From contig JAOAQZ010000016.1 of the NCBI GenBank assembly GCA_025210795.1, positions 109,824 to 173,823 on the forward strand: DNA of 64,000 nucleotides. Reading direction: 5' to 3'. This DNA is from Cohaesibacter sp. Lineage in GTDB: Bacteria; Pseudomonadota; Alphaproteobacteria; Rhizobiales; Cohaesibacteraceae. Below, in pieces: positions 8,874 through 17,620 of this stretch. How positions within the stretch are numbered: the first letter of the stretch is position 1; every line of letters starts with the position of its first letter. Both the position numbers and the translations under genes were made by a program. The notes under the pieces are model-generated. The model saw only the letters and a list, made by a program, of their open reading frames with translations, searched no databases and was not told the origin of the DNA.

Positions 8874-10127
8874 ATGGATAATCCGATGAGCGGAACAAAT
8901 TTTACCCTCACAACGGCCCTCTCCCTCTTCCTGCTTGGCAGCTCTGCAAGCCTTTCAGGCGCGGCCTCCTTACCAGCCCCTTGCACCGGCGCCAGTGCAA
9001 ATCTGGCGCTCAAGATTTTAACGCAGCTGGCACAAGACAAAAGCAAGAAGGCCCCGAACGCAAAAGACAGCCTTCTCGTTTCGCCAGAAGGCGTGCGCTC
9101 GGTGCTTTCCGGTCTGGCTCTGGGAGCAAGCAAAGACAGCAAGGCTCTGATTAAAAGCCTGTATAACGGCAAGGATATCCGCTCTTGCGCTTGGAATAGC
9201 CCATCTCCTAAAAAAGCAATGAAGGGTAAGGACAAGGCTTTTCGTGCTCTCAATCTTGATTTGCTTTTGCTGGGTGGTGGCATTTCCCTTCAGCCCCCTA
9301 TCGTCAAGGCCTTATCGGACAAGAAGAGCAAGACCAAGATCGTCTCCATTCCGCAAAAAGAATTTGCAGCATGGCAAAGCAAGCTCAATAAGAGCATTGC
9401 GGATGAGTATACTGACGGCTTGATCAAAGACGCCCTTGATCTGGACCCGGCAACCGCCTTTGCCTGGAGCAATATTCTTTACTTCAAGGCCCCTTGGCGC
9501 ATGCCATTTGATCCGAAAAAGACCAAAAAAGCGGCTTTCTATCCCAGCGCTGATCACTCCAAAGCCAAGCAAGTGCCCATGATGTCTATGGAGCAATCTG
9601 TCCTTTTTGACGAGGATCAGACCTTCACGCGCATCCTCCTTCCCTATGAGGATGGGGATCATTACATGCAGCTCTTCTTGCCAAAATCAGGCTATGCCCC
9701 AAGCAAGTGGATTGGCAAAATCAAGGCGCAAGATCTGCAAGTTGGCCTTAAAAAAGTTGGTGAACATTCTATCCTGAATTGGAAAGGCAAGGCCGAGCGG
9801 ATCAAGCTTTCTCTGCCGCGCTTTGATCTCTTTGCCGATCTTGATTTGGCAAAGCTTTTAAAATCCGCTGGTTTTGGTGGCCTGTTTGGCTCACCAGGCG
9901 CCTTTCCCGATCTTATCAAACCGGCCCAGCCTCTCACCGCCTTGACCCAAAAATTGCGGGTCATCACCGATGAGACAGGCTCGAAGGCCGCCGCCGTCAC
10001 CACCGCCCTTATGGAGCGCAGCCATGGAAAGTCACGCGAAATCCATTTCAATCGCCCGTTTTTCTTTGCCATCAGCCAAGCCTCAACAGGCGCTCAGCTC
10101 TTCACCGGTGTGGTGAGCAAGCCCTAA
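8874..10127 (+). CDS. Exported serpin (serine protease inhibitor family I4)
   Basis: This is a 417-residue protein with a signal peptide (SLFLLGSSASLSGAASLPAP) and serpin-family features along its length: 'NAKDSLLVSPEGVRSVLSGLALGAS', 'ATAFAWSNILYFKAPWRMPFDP', and the C-terminal signature FNRPFFFAI with FTGVVSKP. The hinge ETGSKAAAVT starts at E367. It keeps P15 Gly, P14 Ser and P12-P10 Ala, the small-residue pattern of inhibitory serpins that can insert the cleaved loop. Counting 17 residues from P17 puts P1 in Arg-Ser-His (382-384), so an Arg lies at or next to the scissile bond. Bacterial serpins are uncommon, and here one sits near a trypsin-type protease and opposite two caspases. Its target could be either; the Arg favours the trypsin. 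The start could also be the ATG at 8886. Confidence 0.9.
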   Translation: MDNPMSGTNFTLTTALSLFLLGSSASLSGAASLPAPCTGASANLALKILTQLAQDKSKKAPNAKDSLLVSPEGVRSVLSGLALGASKDSKALIKSLYNGKDIRSCAWNSPSPKKAMKGKDKAFRALNLDLLLLGGGISLQPPIVKALSDKKSKTKIVSIPQKEFAAWQSKLNKSIADEYTDGLIKDALDLDPATAFAWSNILYFKAPWRMPFDPKKTKKAAFYPSADHSKAKQVPMMSMEQSVLFDEDQTFTRILLPYEDGDHYMQLFLPKSGYAPSKWIGKIKAQDLQVGLKKVGEHSILNWKGKAERIKLSLPRFDLFADLDLAKLLKSAGFGGLFGSPGAFPDLIKPAQPLTALTQKLRVITDETGSKAAAVTTALMERSHGKSREIHFNRPFFFAISQASTGAQLFTGVVSKP

Positions 10128-10162
10128 GGCACAGCCGATATTCATTAGTCAGGAACAAGATC

Positions 10163-10678
10163 ATGGCATTTTCCGCACATTGTCTAAAACTCGCTTCAGT
10201 GATCGCATTCACATCCCTGTTCACCCTGCCTGCAAGCGCCGAGGACATCCGCAGCCGCTCCGCCTTTACCCAAGGCAGCAGTACGGTGCGCGATCTGGTG
10301 GTTGTTCTCGATCCTGACCAAAAGCCGCCGCAGGGCAGCGAGGTTTCTGTCTATCTTCCCGTTCGCTTTGCCTATAATTCTTCGGCTTTATCGCAAGTCG
10401 CCAAGCGCAATCTTGATGTGATTGCCGAAGCGATGCTGACCCCCAAGCTCAAGGCCATCAATTTCATTGTCGAAGGCCATACCGATGCCTCGGGCTCCCG
10501 GTCCTATAATCAGGCCCTGTCTCTTCGCCGTGCGCAATCGGCCGCCCGCTATCTGGGCCAAAAGGGCGTTGAGGCCAAGCGTCTGGCCATTCGCGGCCAT
10601 GGCGAGGACAATCCTCTACCCAACCATCCGGCAAGAGCTGCCGAGCAGCGGCGCGTGGAGTTTGTCCGCATTTTTTAA
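10163..10678 (+). CDS. Small exported OmpA-domain protein
   Basis: This is a 171-residue protein with a signal peptide ending near PASAED. Most of the mature protein is one OmpA-like peptidoglycan-binding domain: VRFAYNSSALSQVAKRNLDVIAEAM, VEGHTDASGSRSYNQALSLRRAQSAARYL and a terminal AEQRRVEFVRIF. The conserved HTDA and RRA residues are kept. It has no barrel or other domain. It lies between the serpin and the second DUF4384-like gene, mirroring the OmpA gene of the leftward operon, so both gene sets have one wall-binding protein. Confidence 0.85.
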   Translation: MAFSAHCLKLASVIAFTSLFTLPASAEDIRSRSAFTQGSSTVRDLVVVLDPDQKPPQGSEVSVYLPVRFAYNSSALSQVAKRNLDVIAEAMLTPKLKAINFIVEGHTDASGSRSYNQALSLRRAQSAARYLGQKGVEAKRLAIRGHGEDNPLPNHPARAAEQRRVEFVRIF

Positions 10679-10720
10679 ACCATAGGCGTGCCTGAGACTT
10701 AAGCGATGGAGATTGGGGTT

Positions 10721-11335
10721 ATGAGACATATTCTTTCAGCCGTTCTTTTGGTCGGGACCATATCCCTCCCGGCATCCGCCCTTGCTGAACGCTGCAAAAC
10801 CATTGCGGTAGAGCCGGAAAAAACCATGGGCGATCACACGCTTAACCTGGCGATCCTCTATGATGGCAAGGTGATTGGCTCCAAGACCAAAAAACCAAAA
10901 TTGAAAGTGGGTAAGATCGTCAAGGATATTTGCTTCACCTCTTCGCAAAAGGGCTTTATCAGCCTGTGGTCCCACGGAGCCAAAAATATCCGCCCCACCC
11001 GCATTTTGCCCAATGAATATATGCATGCCGAAGATGATGAGGTGGGCTTTGCTATCAAGGCAGGCAAGAAGTCCTGCTTCTCCCATTATCTGGGCAAAAA
11101 GAAGGTCAATTTAAAAGTACAAAAGCCTTACGGTCAGGCCGAGCTTTACTTGCATTTCTCTCCCTCAAAAGTTGGTCAGTTCAATCCCGATGATCTGCCA
11201 ACCATTGGCAATCGGGAAGTCAGCATCCCTGAGACTTGCCCCAATGCGGGGGAAGAGACAAACATGAAAACCCTGCCGCGCGGCCCCCAGACACCCTATG
11301 CCTCAACCACCATTCGCTATGAGGTTGTAAAATGA
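10721..11335 (+). CDS. Exported DUF4384-like protein
   Basis: I start it at the ATG at 10721 (MRHILSAVLLVGTISLPASALAERC), a clean signal peptide; an in-frame ATG lies at 10706. The mature protein has about 180 residues. The block 'DICFTSSQKGFISLWSHGAKNIRPTRILPNEYMHAEDDEVGFAIKAG' follows the DUF4384 pattern of a beta-strand with LW/LL, then a 'PNxY' turn, then 'I.AG'. The terminal 'TTIRYEVVK' also fits. Several Cys residues may form disulfides in the periplasm. Its stop overlaps the start of the trypsin gene (ATGA), indicating translational coupling, so it may be the direct partner of that protease. Confidence 0.7.
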   Translation: MRHILSAVLLVGTISLPASALAERCKTIAVEPEKTMGDHTLNLAILYDGKVIGSKTKKPKLKVGKIVKDICFTSSQKGFISLWSHGAKNIRPTRILPNEYMHAEDDEVGFAIKAGKKSCFSHYLGKKKVNLKVQKPYGQAELYLHFSPSKVGQFNPDDLPTIGNREVSIPETCPNAGEETNMKTLPRGPQTPYASTTIRYEVVK

Positions 11336-12180
11336 AACGACAGTTTTTCGCCACTCTCTCTGTGGCTTTTCTGGTCACTCAGCTGACCTCTTTGGCAAGC
11401 GCACAGCAGCGCTTCTCTTGCGAGACGACGGACGGAAAAGTCCAGTCGCGCATTGTTGGCGGGCAATCAGCCAACATCAATGACTGGCCCTGGCAGGTGC
11501 TGGTCAGAGCCAGCAAGGGGTCTCGCGCGGCCTATTGCGGCGGCTCGATTATCTCGCCCAAATGGATTTTAACTGCCGCCCACTGCGTGATTGACAAAAG
11601 CGGCAAACCCATGACCTCTCTGGGGTTTAAATACAGGATTGTTCACGGCAAGAATAAACCACTGAAGACCAAGGGAATGGCGGTTAAGAAGATTATCGCC
11701 CATCCCAACTATAACCCGCGCAATTTCAGCAATGATATCGCGCTCATCCGGCTACATCAGGATATTCCGGGGGGTGCTGGGCGCGCCATCCAGCTCTCTT
11801 CCAAAAAGCTTGATGAGGTTTTTGCCCGCCCCCTTCTGTGCTCCACCGTCACCGGATGGGGTGCAAAGGCGGAAAGGCAGCCGGTATCCAGCACCCTGTT
11901 CCGGGCCGATATTCCCCTTATCAGTTTTGATCGGTGCAACAAGGCCTATCCCAACTCCATTGGCTCAAAAAATATTTGTGCAGGCTTTGAGCAAGGGGGC
12001 ATTGATTCCTGTCAGGGCGATAGCGGCGGCCCTCTTGTGGTACGCTGGGGCTCCTCCGACCGCTTCATTCAGGTTGGTGTCGTCAGCTGGGGCGAGGGCT
12101 GTGCAAGACCCGGCAAACCGGGTGTCTATACCCGCGTTTCCAAATATATCAGCTGGATCCAGCAACATACGGGGAAGTGA
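11332..12180 (+). CDS. Exported trypsin-like serine protease (S1A), zymogen form
   Basis: This is a 282-residue protein with a signal peptide (to about residue 24, SLASA), a short pro-segment and a chymotrypsin fold. The zymogen site is R40|IVGG. The catalytic triad is H84 (TAAHC), D135 (NDIALIRL) and S231 (GDSGGPL). D225, six residues before the Ser, corresponds to Asp189 of trypsin, so cleavage after Arg/Lys is expected, including its own activation site. Cys pairs typical of the family are present (CGGS...AAHC, C...DSCQGDSGG...C). It overlaps the preceding gene by 4 nt. S1A zymogens are unusual in alphaproteobacteria, and the serpin two genes upstream is an obvious candidate inhibitor. Confidence 0.93.
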   Translation: MKRQFFATLSVAFLVTQLTSLASAQQRFSCETTDGKVQSRIVGGQSANINDWPWQVLVRASKGSRAAYCGGSIISPKWILTAAHCVIDKSGKPMTSLGFKYRIVHGKNKPLKTKGMAVKKIIAHPNYNPRNFSNDIALIRLHQDIPGGAGRAIQLSSKKLDEVFARPLLCSTVTGWGAKAERQPVSSTLFRADIPLISFDRCNKAYPNSIGSKNICAGFEQGGIDSCQGDSGGPLVVRWGSSDRFIQVGVVSWGEGCARPGKPGVYTRVSKYISWIQQHTGK

Positions 12181-12270
12181 AGCGCGGGACCGACATTCCC
12201 CCGGGCGTGTCACCACAAGAGAAAAGCATAAGAGCGAAAGTTCAAGACCTGTGACCCAAGGTAACAGACT

Positions 12271-13605
12271 TTAAAGCCGCAAGGCGATTTGCAAATCGGC
12301 GACATTGGTGCCGGTCGCACCCATGATCAGAAGATCACCCGAGAGGGACAAAGCCTGATAGCTGTCATTATTCTCAAGCAGGGCTTTTGGGTCCCCCCCC
12401 TTGGCGCGGATGCGGTCAAGACTGCCCCCATCCACAATGGCACCGGCTGCATCGGTTGGGCCATCGCGCCCATCGGTGCCGCCACTTAAAAAGACCCAGT
12501 CGCCACCATAGCCCGCCTCTTCCATTAGGGTTGCAACCTGAAGGGCCAGTTCCTGATTGCGCCCTCCCCGCCCATCACCTTTCAGCTGAACCGTTGTCTC
12601 GCCGCCAAAAAGCACAGGCTGTCCTGCCGAAGTTTCCAACATATGATGTACAATAATGGCCGCTGCCTCTTCTACAGATCCAACCAATGGTGTCCTAATC
12701 ACCTTGGCTCTTCCCTCGCAGTGCTCTGCCATGGCATCAAGGGAGCGCGCATTACTGCCGACCAGTATGGCGTTGCTGATATTTTTCCGGTCTTTAAGGG
12801 GGGAGTGATCAGCGCGTGCATGAGCCTCTGCATCAGCCTGCTGCAAATGCTGACGCACCGACTGCGGCACCTCGTCCCAAAGCCCCAATTCCGCAAGTTT
12901 GTCACGGGCCTCATCCCGCGTGCCGATGGCGGCAATGGTCGGGCCGCTGGCAATCACCCGCAGATCATCACCAATCACATCCGAGAGGATAAGGCTGCAT
13001 TGACGCGCCGGTTTTGCAATGGCCGCCAATCGCCCGCCTTTAAGGCCCGATAAAGCCTGCCGCACCAGGTTCATCTCGGTAATGTCAGCGCCAGAGGCCA
13101 GCAATTTGGCATTGACGTCCATTTTGTCTGAAAGGCTGAGGCCTTCTGCCGGCATTGGCAATAGAGCAGAGCCGCCGCCGCTGATGAGGAACAGCACAAA
13201 GTCATCAGCCCCCGCGCTGTGCGCCAGCTCTTTGACCGCTTGAGCAGCAAGAAGGCCCTGACCATCAGGCACCGGATGTCCGGCAGGATAGCATCGGCCT
13301 TCAAAGGCAGGCTCACCTTGTTTGATCCGCTCTTGCAAGGCGTCATAATTTTCATAATTGGTGACGGCAAGCGCAGTTTTGTTGGGATGGTCTGAAAAAT
13401 GCTCAAGCGCCGCTTCAGCCATACCAAGGGCCGCTTTGCCAATGGCGAGAATGATCAGCCGACCACCACCCTTTACCTCAAGCGGATGCTGTTGTAACTG
13501 CTTTAAGACAGATTGGTACGGGTCGGCGGCGGCAACGCCAGCCAAAAAGATATCACGCAGCTGCGCCCGCGCGTTGTCCTGCATCTCGCCCCTATTTGTT
13601 GTCAT
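12271..13605 (-). CDS. Glycerate 2-kinase, type II (DUF4147/MOFRL family)
   Basis: The start is the ATG at 13605 with GAGAGA 9 nt upstream; a TTG lies two codons earlier. The 444-residue product has the N-terminal DUF4147 domain (LFLISGGGSALLPMP, SGLKGGRLA) and the C-terminal MOFRL domain (GRGGRNQELALQVA, SGGTDGRDGPTDAAGA). Family members phosphorylate glycerate to 2-phosphoglycerate (GckA/TtuD types). The gene is single and leftward, facing the trypsin gene. In this replicon it could channel glycerate from glyoxylate or serine metabolism into glycolysis, which fits a host that turns betaine into glycine and C1 units. Confidence 0.9.
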   Translation of the reverse strand: MTTNRGEMQDNARAQLRDIFLAGVAAADPYQSVLKQLQQHPLEVKGGGRLIILAIGKAALGMAEAALEHFSDHPNKTALAVTNYENYDALQERIKQGEPAFEGRCYPAGHPVPDGQGLLAAQAVKELAHSAGADDFVLFLISGGGSALLPMPAEGLSLSDKMDVNAKLLASGADITEMNLVRQALSGLKGGRLAAIAKPARQCSLILSDVIGDDLRVIASGPTIAAIGTRDEARDKLAELGLWDEVPQSVRQHLQQADAEAHARADHSPLKDRKNISNAILVGSNARSLDAMAEHCEGRAKVIRTPLVGSVEEAAAIIVHHMLETSAGQPVLFGGETTVQLKGDGRGGRNQELALQVATLMEEAGYGGDWVFLSGGTDGRDGPTDAAGAIVDGGSLDRIRAKGGDPKALLENNDSYQALSLSGDLLIMGATGTNVADLQIALRL

Positions 13606-13644
13606 ATCCAATCTCTCTTTCTCTTAAAGTCCAGCGCATGTGCC

Positions 13645-14784
13645 TCAAAAAATGCCCCAAGCCCGATAGCGGCTGCGGCCGGTCAGCTCACGCGGCATAG
13701 CAGGGCCGAGCTGTTCGATCATCCGGTCAATGGCAGCGGCGGTCACACCCAGTTTTTTGCGCGCAAGCGGAATAGTCACATAAGGATAGGCGATAAACAG
13801 GTCCGCAAAAAGCGGCAAGCGAGACTGTTTTCTGCGGCCAGAGCAAAGCGCTTGCATCCGCTCGTGCGCCAGTGACAATTGACTGATTTGCGTCATCCCC
13901 TCATTCGCTCCGCGGGCAAGGCCCGCAAGGATCATCGCTATTCGGGTCTGGGCCGCATCCCTCGCCCGCCAGCGGAAAGATGAGCGATAAAGCCCAAAAG
14001 CCACAAGCGGCAAATGATCAGGCGTTGCCCTTTGGCGCAGAAAATCTGCCACCAGCAACCGCCCCAATTGGGGCTGGCGTTCAGAAGGCCGTAGCATAAA
14101 CCAGGCATCCAGCATCATAGCTGCCGCCAAAACGGGCGGATAGATGCTTGCCTGTTTGGTGCAATCGAGCCAATAGGAGAGCTTGTCTTCATGGTCCCCT
14201 ATGATGAGCTGATCTACACTTTTGTCCTGCGCTGCATCATCCGGCGCAAAATGCCCCTTTGCTTGCTTCGCACTTTTCTCCAGCAAGCGATCGGCACGAT
14301 GGCTGATGGCATCAAGATCGGCAAACAAGGCCTGCCAGTCTTTTGCTTCTTGCCGGTCCGTTTCGGGATATATCGCAGCATTTGCTATGGCATCCTCCCC
14401 GCCCCTCTCGCTCTTTTGCTGAATGCCAGTCCCGCACAGGCTTTCAATAACGGTCTGATCAAGGCTCCAGCCTGCCTTATGCCGCGCGATCCGCCGCCGC
14501 TGGATGAGACACTCAGCGGCCCGCGATAATTCCGGTGTCGGGGTGCGGATATCGGCCTTGGCATCATGGAGGACCAAATCTTCAAGATGCACCATCTCCC
14601 CTTCCAGCCACAGGCTGGCATGGGCCTCAAGAAAATGGCTCCGCTCCGCAAAGCCTTGCGCTAAAGAGGGAGAATTATGCAGCCTTTCATCAAGACGCAC
14701 CAAAGCCCGTGTGGCTTCGTCCATAGGGACGAGCAATTGATCATAAGACAGGGAAGAGATGAGTTTTGAAAAATCATAAGCCAT
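13645..14784 (-). CDS. DUF1612/HTH-domain protein of repABC replicons
   Basis: Starting at MAYDFSKL (14784), the product has 379 residues; the frame continues to 14826 without a better ribosome site. It matches the DUF1612 plus C-terminal HTH proteins seen on rhizobial plasmids. The N-terminal half carries 'LERLVLHDAxxDIRTPTPEL'-like sequence (LEDLVLHDAKADIRTPTPELSRA). The C-terminal half carries 'GRRKQSRLPLFADLFIAYPYVTIPLARKKLGVTAAAIDRMIEQLG', an HTH, then RELTGRSRYRAWG. The function is unknown; DNA binding is likely. Its place next to an integrase and repABC suggests a role in plasmid biology. Confidence 0.82.
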   Translation of the reverse strand: MAYDFSKLISSLSYDQLLVPMDEATRALVRLDERLHNSPSLAQGFAERSHFLEAHASLWLEGEMVHLEDLVLHDAKADIRTPTPELSRAAECLIQRRRIARHKAGWSLDQTVIESLCGTGIQQKSERGGEDAIANAAIYPETDRQEAKDWQALFADLDAISHRADRLLEKSAKQAKGHFAPDDAAQDKSVDQLIIGDHEDKLSYWLDCTKQASIYPPVLAAAMMLDAWFMLRPSERQPQLGRLLVADFLRQRATPDHLPLVAFGLYRSSFRWRARDAAQTRIAMILAGLARGANEGMTQISQLSLAHERMQALCSGRRKQSRLPLFADLFIAYPYVTIPLARKKLGVTAAAIDRMIEQLGPAMPRELTGRSRYRAWGIF

Positions 14785-15118
14785 TGGATTTATGCTATTT
14801 GCTTCGCAATATGATATCAATATCAAAGATAGCTATGATTAGATCGCTATTTTTGAAGGAGGGATATAACTAGTGATAACTATCTCTTATCACTAACGAT
14901 TGATTTAGGCCTCTTTTCATGCAAGATTCGAAGAATGGGCCTTAAGGAACGAGGGCGCAGAAGCCCCAATCTACCGCTATAGAACTCAGGCCTTGAGCAA
15001 TGGTGCCCACAGAATGAGGTCATGGCCTTTTCGAACCACAGAAATAAACAAGCAGAAGGTGACTGAGCGGATCTAACAAAGCTGAGCTGCATGCAACCAA
15101 AGGGAAAGGACCAAAGTT
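14785..15118. promoter_or_regulatory. Intergenic region with a hairpin, 334 bp
   Basis: This region lies between the DUF1612 gene and the SRPBCC gene and holds their divergent promoters. AGTGATAA (14872-14879) and TTATCACT (14887-14894) are perfect 8-bp inverted arms with a 7-nt loop. A second weaker pair, ATAGC/GCTAT, lies at 14829-14850. Either could be an operator. The rest shows nothing recognisable. Confidence 0.4.
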
Positions 15119-15625
15119 ATGAGCAATGACGCAGATTTCATAATCGAGCGAGAGTTTCAATCCTCCCCTGCCCTTTTATGGAAAGCCTGGACGACCCCTG
15201 CCCTTTTTGCACGCTGGTACGGCCCCGGGGCCAAGACCATCCTCCATGAGTTCGGCCTCACCTCTGGCGACATTTGGTTGATCGAAATGCAATGGGGTGA
15301 GCAATCCCATTTCCAAAAAATGACAGTCAAGGACATCGAACAGAACACCTACCTTGCGTGGGATCACTCTTCTTCCTGCGACGCTATGGGACAGCCGGTC
15401 GTCAATCCTCAAATGCCGGATTGGCCGCCCCTCATGCTCACTGAGCTTGAGCTCAAAGCCCAAAACGACAGCTGCACGCTTAGCCTTTCCCAAACCCTGA
15501 TCAATGCCACGCCAGCGCAGGCGCAGTGCTTTGCCCAAGCCAAGGACGGAATGCACAAAGGATGGAACAGCGGCTTTGCCGCAATTGATGCCATCCTTAC
15601 AGAGCTTAAGGCAGCGGGCCGCTAA
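15119..15625 (+). CDS. SRPBCC (AHSA1/ActivatorHsp90-type) protein
   Basis: This is a 168-residue cytosolic protein with the START-like/AHSA1 fold. The N-terminal 'FQSSPALLWKAWTTPALFARWYGPGAKT' is the typical opening, then 'GDIWLIEM', 'VKDIEQNTYLAWDHS' and a C-terminal long helix (AKDGMHKGWNSGFAAIDAILTELKA). The family binds small hydrophobic ligands, and most members are uncharacterised. It is a single gene just upstream of the integrase, with no operon partner that would suggest a substrate. Confidence 0.83.
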   Translation: MSNDADFIIEREFQSSPALLWKAWTTPALFARWYGPGAKTILHEFGLTSGDIWLIEMQWGEQSHFQKMTVKDIEQNTYLAWDHSSSCDAMGQPVVNPQMPDWPPLMLTELELKAQNDSCTLSLSQTLINATPAQAQCFAQAKDGMHKGWNSGFAAIDAILTELKAAGR

Positions 15626-15675
15626 GCTAGTCTCCCATTCTTCAAAAGATCAGACCAACAGGACAATAGCACAGC

Positions 15676-17028
15676 ATGGATGAGGACAAGCGAAAGCAGG
15701 GCAAGGCTGATATGGCCCAAGAGCTTTTGAAAGTGGGCAAAGAGATCGCCACCGCCACCAATGCTGGCCTCTCGCCTGTCAGGCAGGCGGAAACTCAAAG
15801 CATGCCCCACGCACAAGACGGGCAGCAAAGCAAGCATCACGAAGACACACCGCTTGAGCCCCGCGATTATGACTGGCGGCTGGATCAGCTCGACAGCCTT
15901 TCCGCCATTCTGCCCCATGGCACAGATGGGCGGCGCAATGAAACGCTCGCACAGCTTTTAACCAGCGAGGATGTTGAAACCCTGCGCCATCTGGCAAAGG
16001 AAGGCATGGGCAAAAACAGTCTGCGCGCCCTCACCTCTGACTTTGGCTATCTTGATGGATGGCATCGGGCGGTAAGCACAGAACCCCTGCCCTGGCCTGC
16101 CCCCCAAAGCCTTGTCCTCAAATTCATCGCCCATCATCTTTGGAGCCAAGAAGAGCGCGCCAAAAATCCGGCCCATGGCATGCCGCAAGATGTCAAAGAT
16201 CATCTCACAGCCCTTGGCCTTTTACGAAAAGATGGCCCCCATGCTCCCAGCACTGTGCAGCGCCGCCTTGCCAGTTGGGCGACTCTTCATCGCTGGCGCG
16301 GACTGGATGGCTGCTTTTCTGATCCTGCCATTCGCTCGGCCTTGCGACTTGCCGTGCGTGTGGCTGACCGGCCCCGTGGGCGCAAAAGCAAAAAGCCGAT
16401 CACGGCAGATATTTTAGAAACATTGCTCCTTACCTGCGCCGGTAGCCCCCCATCCGGCCCCAGCCTTCAGGACAGGCGCGACAAGGCCATATTGATGCTG
16501 GGCTTTGCCTCTGGAGGTCGTCGCCGCTCGGAGATTGCAGATCTTCGCATGAGCCAGATCGAAACGAGCGCGCCTGTCCTCTCTGACCCTTCAGATCCTG
16601 ACAGTAAACTCCTGCCCTGCCTCAACCTCTCGCTTGGGCGCACAAAAACTGAAAATGCTCAAGATGAAAATGAGGTAGTGCTGATCGGGCGGTCAGCTCA
16701 GGCGCTGCTTGATTGGCTCGCCATTGCCAAGATTACCGACGGCCCTGTCTTTCGGGCCATTGATCAGTGGGGCAAGATCAAAGACAGGGCGCTCACCGCC
16801 CAGAGCATCAATCTTGTTCTGAAAAGCCGCATTGCCAAAGCGGGTCTTGATCCTGCTGACTATAGTGCCCATGGCCTCCGCTCCGGCTTTCTGACTGAAG
16901 CGGCCAACAGGGATATCCCCCTGCAAGATGCCATGCTGCAATCACGCCATAAATCCGTTGCCCAAGCCGCCCGCTATTATAGCGAAGCTGGCAAATCCCG
17001 TCGCCGCTCGGCCCGGCTACTGGACTGA
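15676..17028 (+). CDS. Tyrosine recombinase / integrase
   Basis: This is a 450-residue site-specific recombinase. The N-terminal SAM-like core-binding domain spans about 100-225. The catalytic domain follows with the first Arg in ASGGRRRSEIADLR, the H-x-x-R box in YSAHGLRSGFLTEAA, the later His in LQSRHKSVAQAARYY, and Tyr in AARYYSEAG as nucleophile. The first 80 residues are polar and variable. Such enzymes are common on rhizobial repABC replicons, where they may resolve multimers or move segments. I found no attachment site, and no phage genes lie nearby, so replicon maintenance is more likely than prophage excision. Confidence 0.9.
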   Translation: MDEDKRKQGKADMAQELLKVGKEIATATNAGLSPVRQAETQSMPHAQDGQQSKHHEDTPLEPRDYDWRLDQLDSLSAILPHGTDGRRNETLAQLLTSEDVETLRHLAKEGMGKNSLRALTSDFGYLDGWHRAVSTEPLPWPAPQSLVLKFIAHHLWSQEERAKNPAHGMPQDVKDHLTALGLLRKDGPHAPSTVQRRLASWATLHRWRGLDGCFSDPAIRSALRLAVRVADRPRGRKSKKPITADILETLLLTCAGSPPSGPSLQDRRDKAILMLGFASGGRRRSEIADLRMSQIETSAPVLSDPSDPDSKLLPCLNLSLGRTKTENAQDENEVVLIGRSAQALLDWLAIAKITDGPVFRAIDQWGKIKDRALTAQSINLVLKSRIAKAGLDPADYSAHGLRSGFLTEAANRDIPLQDAMLQSRHKSVAQAARYYSEAGKSRRRSARLLD

Positions 17029-17114
17029 ACTTCCCGCCCAAAAAAGCGTTACGCTGTCCCCTTGTCTCTCCTCGATTGAGTGCCCAGCCCTGCATGGCAG
17101 ATTTGAACGCTCGG

Positions 17115-17546
17115 CTAGGATGCCGTCGCCTCATCGAGAGCCTCAACATAATACCAACGGCCGGATTTTTTCCGGAACAGGCTTAACTCCCGATGGCATT
17201 GCAGCTGGCCGCCTGACAAAAACCGCGCTTCAAACAAAACAGTTCCGCGCCGGTCTTTCTCGCCCCCCTTCTCACGGCCAAGCACCGTTAGGCCTGTCCA
17301 GTGAGAGGAGCCCGCCCAGCGCGCCGCGGCAAAGCGATCAAACCCGGCCTGATAGGCAGGCCAAAGCGTTTGCCCGATATAATCGATATTGCCCAGCACA
17401 TAAGCGCTATAGCGCGAGCGCATCAGGGCCTCAGCCGTTTTCGGCAACTCTCCGCCATCAAGAAAGCGACCGCAACAACTTTTGAGGGACTGACCGCTCC
17501 CGCAGGGACAGTCTTGGGCCATTTCATAGTCCGTCATTTCAGGCAC
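17115..17546 (-). CDS. ychJ: YchJ-family SEC-C metal-binding protein
   Basis: This is a 143-residue protein that opens with a SEC-C zinc-binding motif (CPCGSGQSLKSCCG, C14/C16 and C25/C26). The YchJ middle domain follows (AEALMRSRYSAYVLGNIDYIGQTLWP) and an NTF2-like C-terminus (VLFEARFLSGGQLQCHRELSLFRKKSGRWYYVEA). The function is unknown. The start is GTG at 17546 or ATG at 17537; spacing to the AAAGG is poor for both. It converges on the integrase gene. Confidence 0.88.
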   Translation of the reverse strand: MPEMTDYEMAQDCPCGSGQSLKSCCGRFLDGGELPKTAEALMRSRYSAYVLGNIDYIGQTLWPAYQAGFDRFAAARWAGSSHWTGLTVLGREKGGEKDRRGTVLFEARFLSGGQLQCHRELSLFRKKSGRWYYVEALDEATAS

Positions 17547-17620
17547 ACTGCCTTTCTTTATCGCAAAACTCTAAAACCGGCCCACTCACGGGCTTTGTTT
17601 GTGCGAAAATCTGCCATCAG

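Noticed and set aside
8874..8980. Serpin as a lipoprotein, from the Cys after the signal peptide
   Set aside because: The residues before the Cys are LPAP, and Pro at -2 and -1 relative positions does not fit a lipobox.
15676..17028. Integrase as part of a prophage or integrative element
   Set aside because: No phage genes, att-like direct repeats or tRNA gene lie nearby; the neighbours are plasmid maintenance genes.
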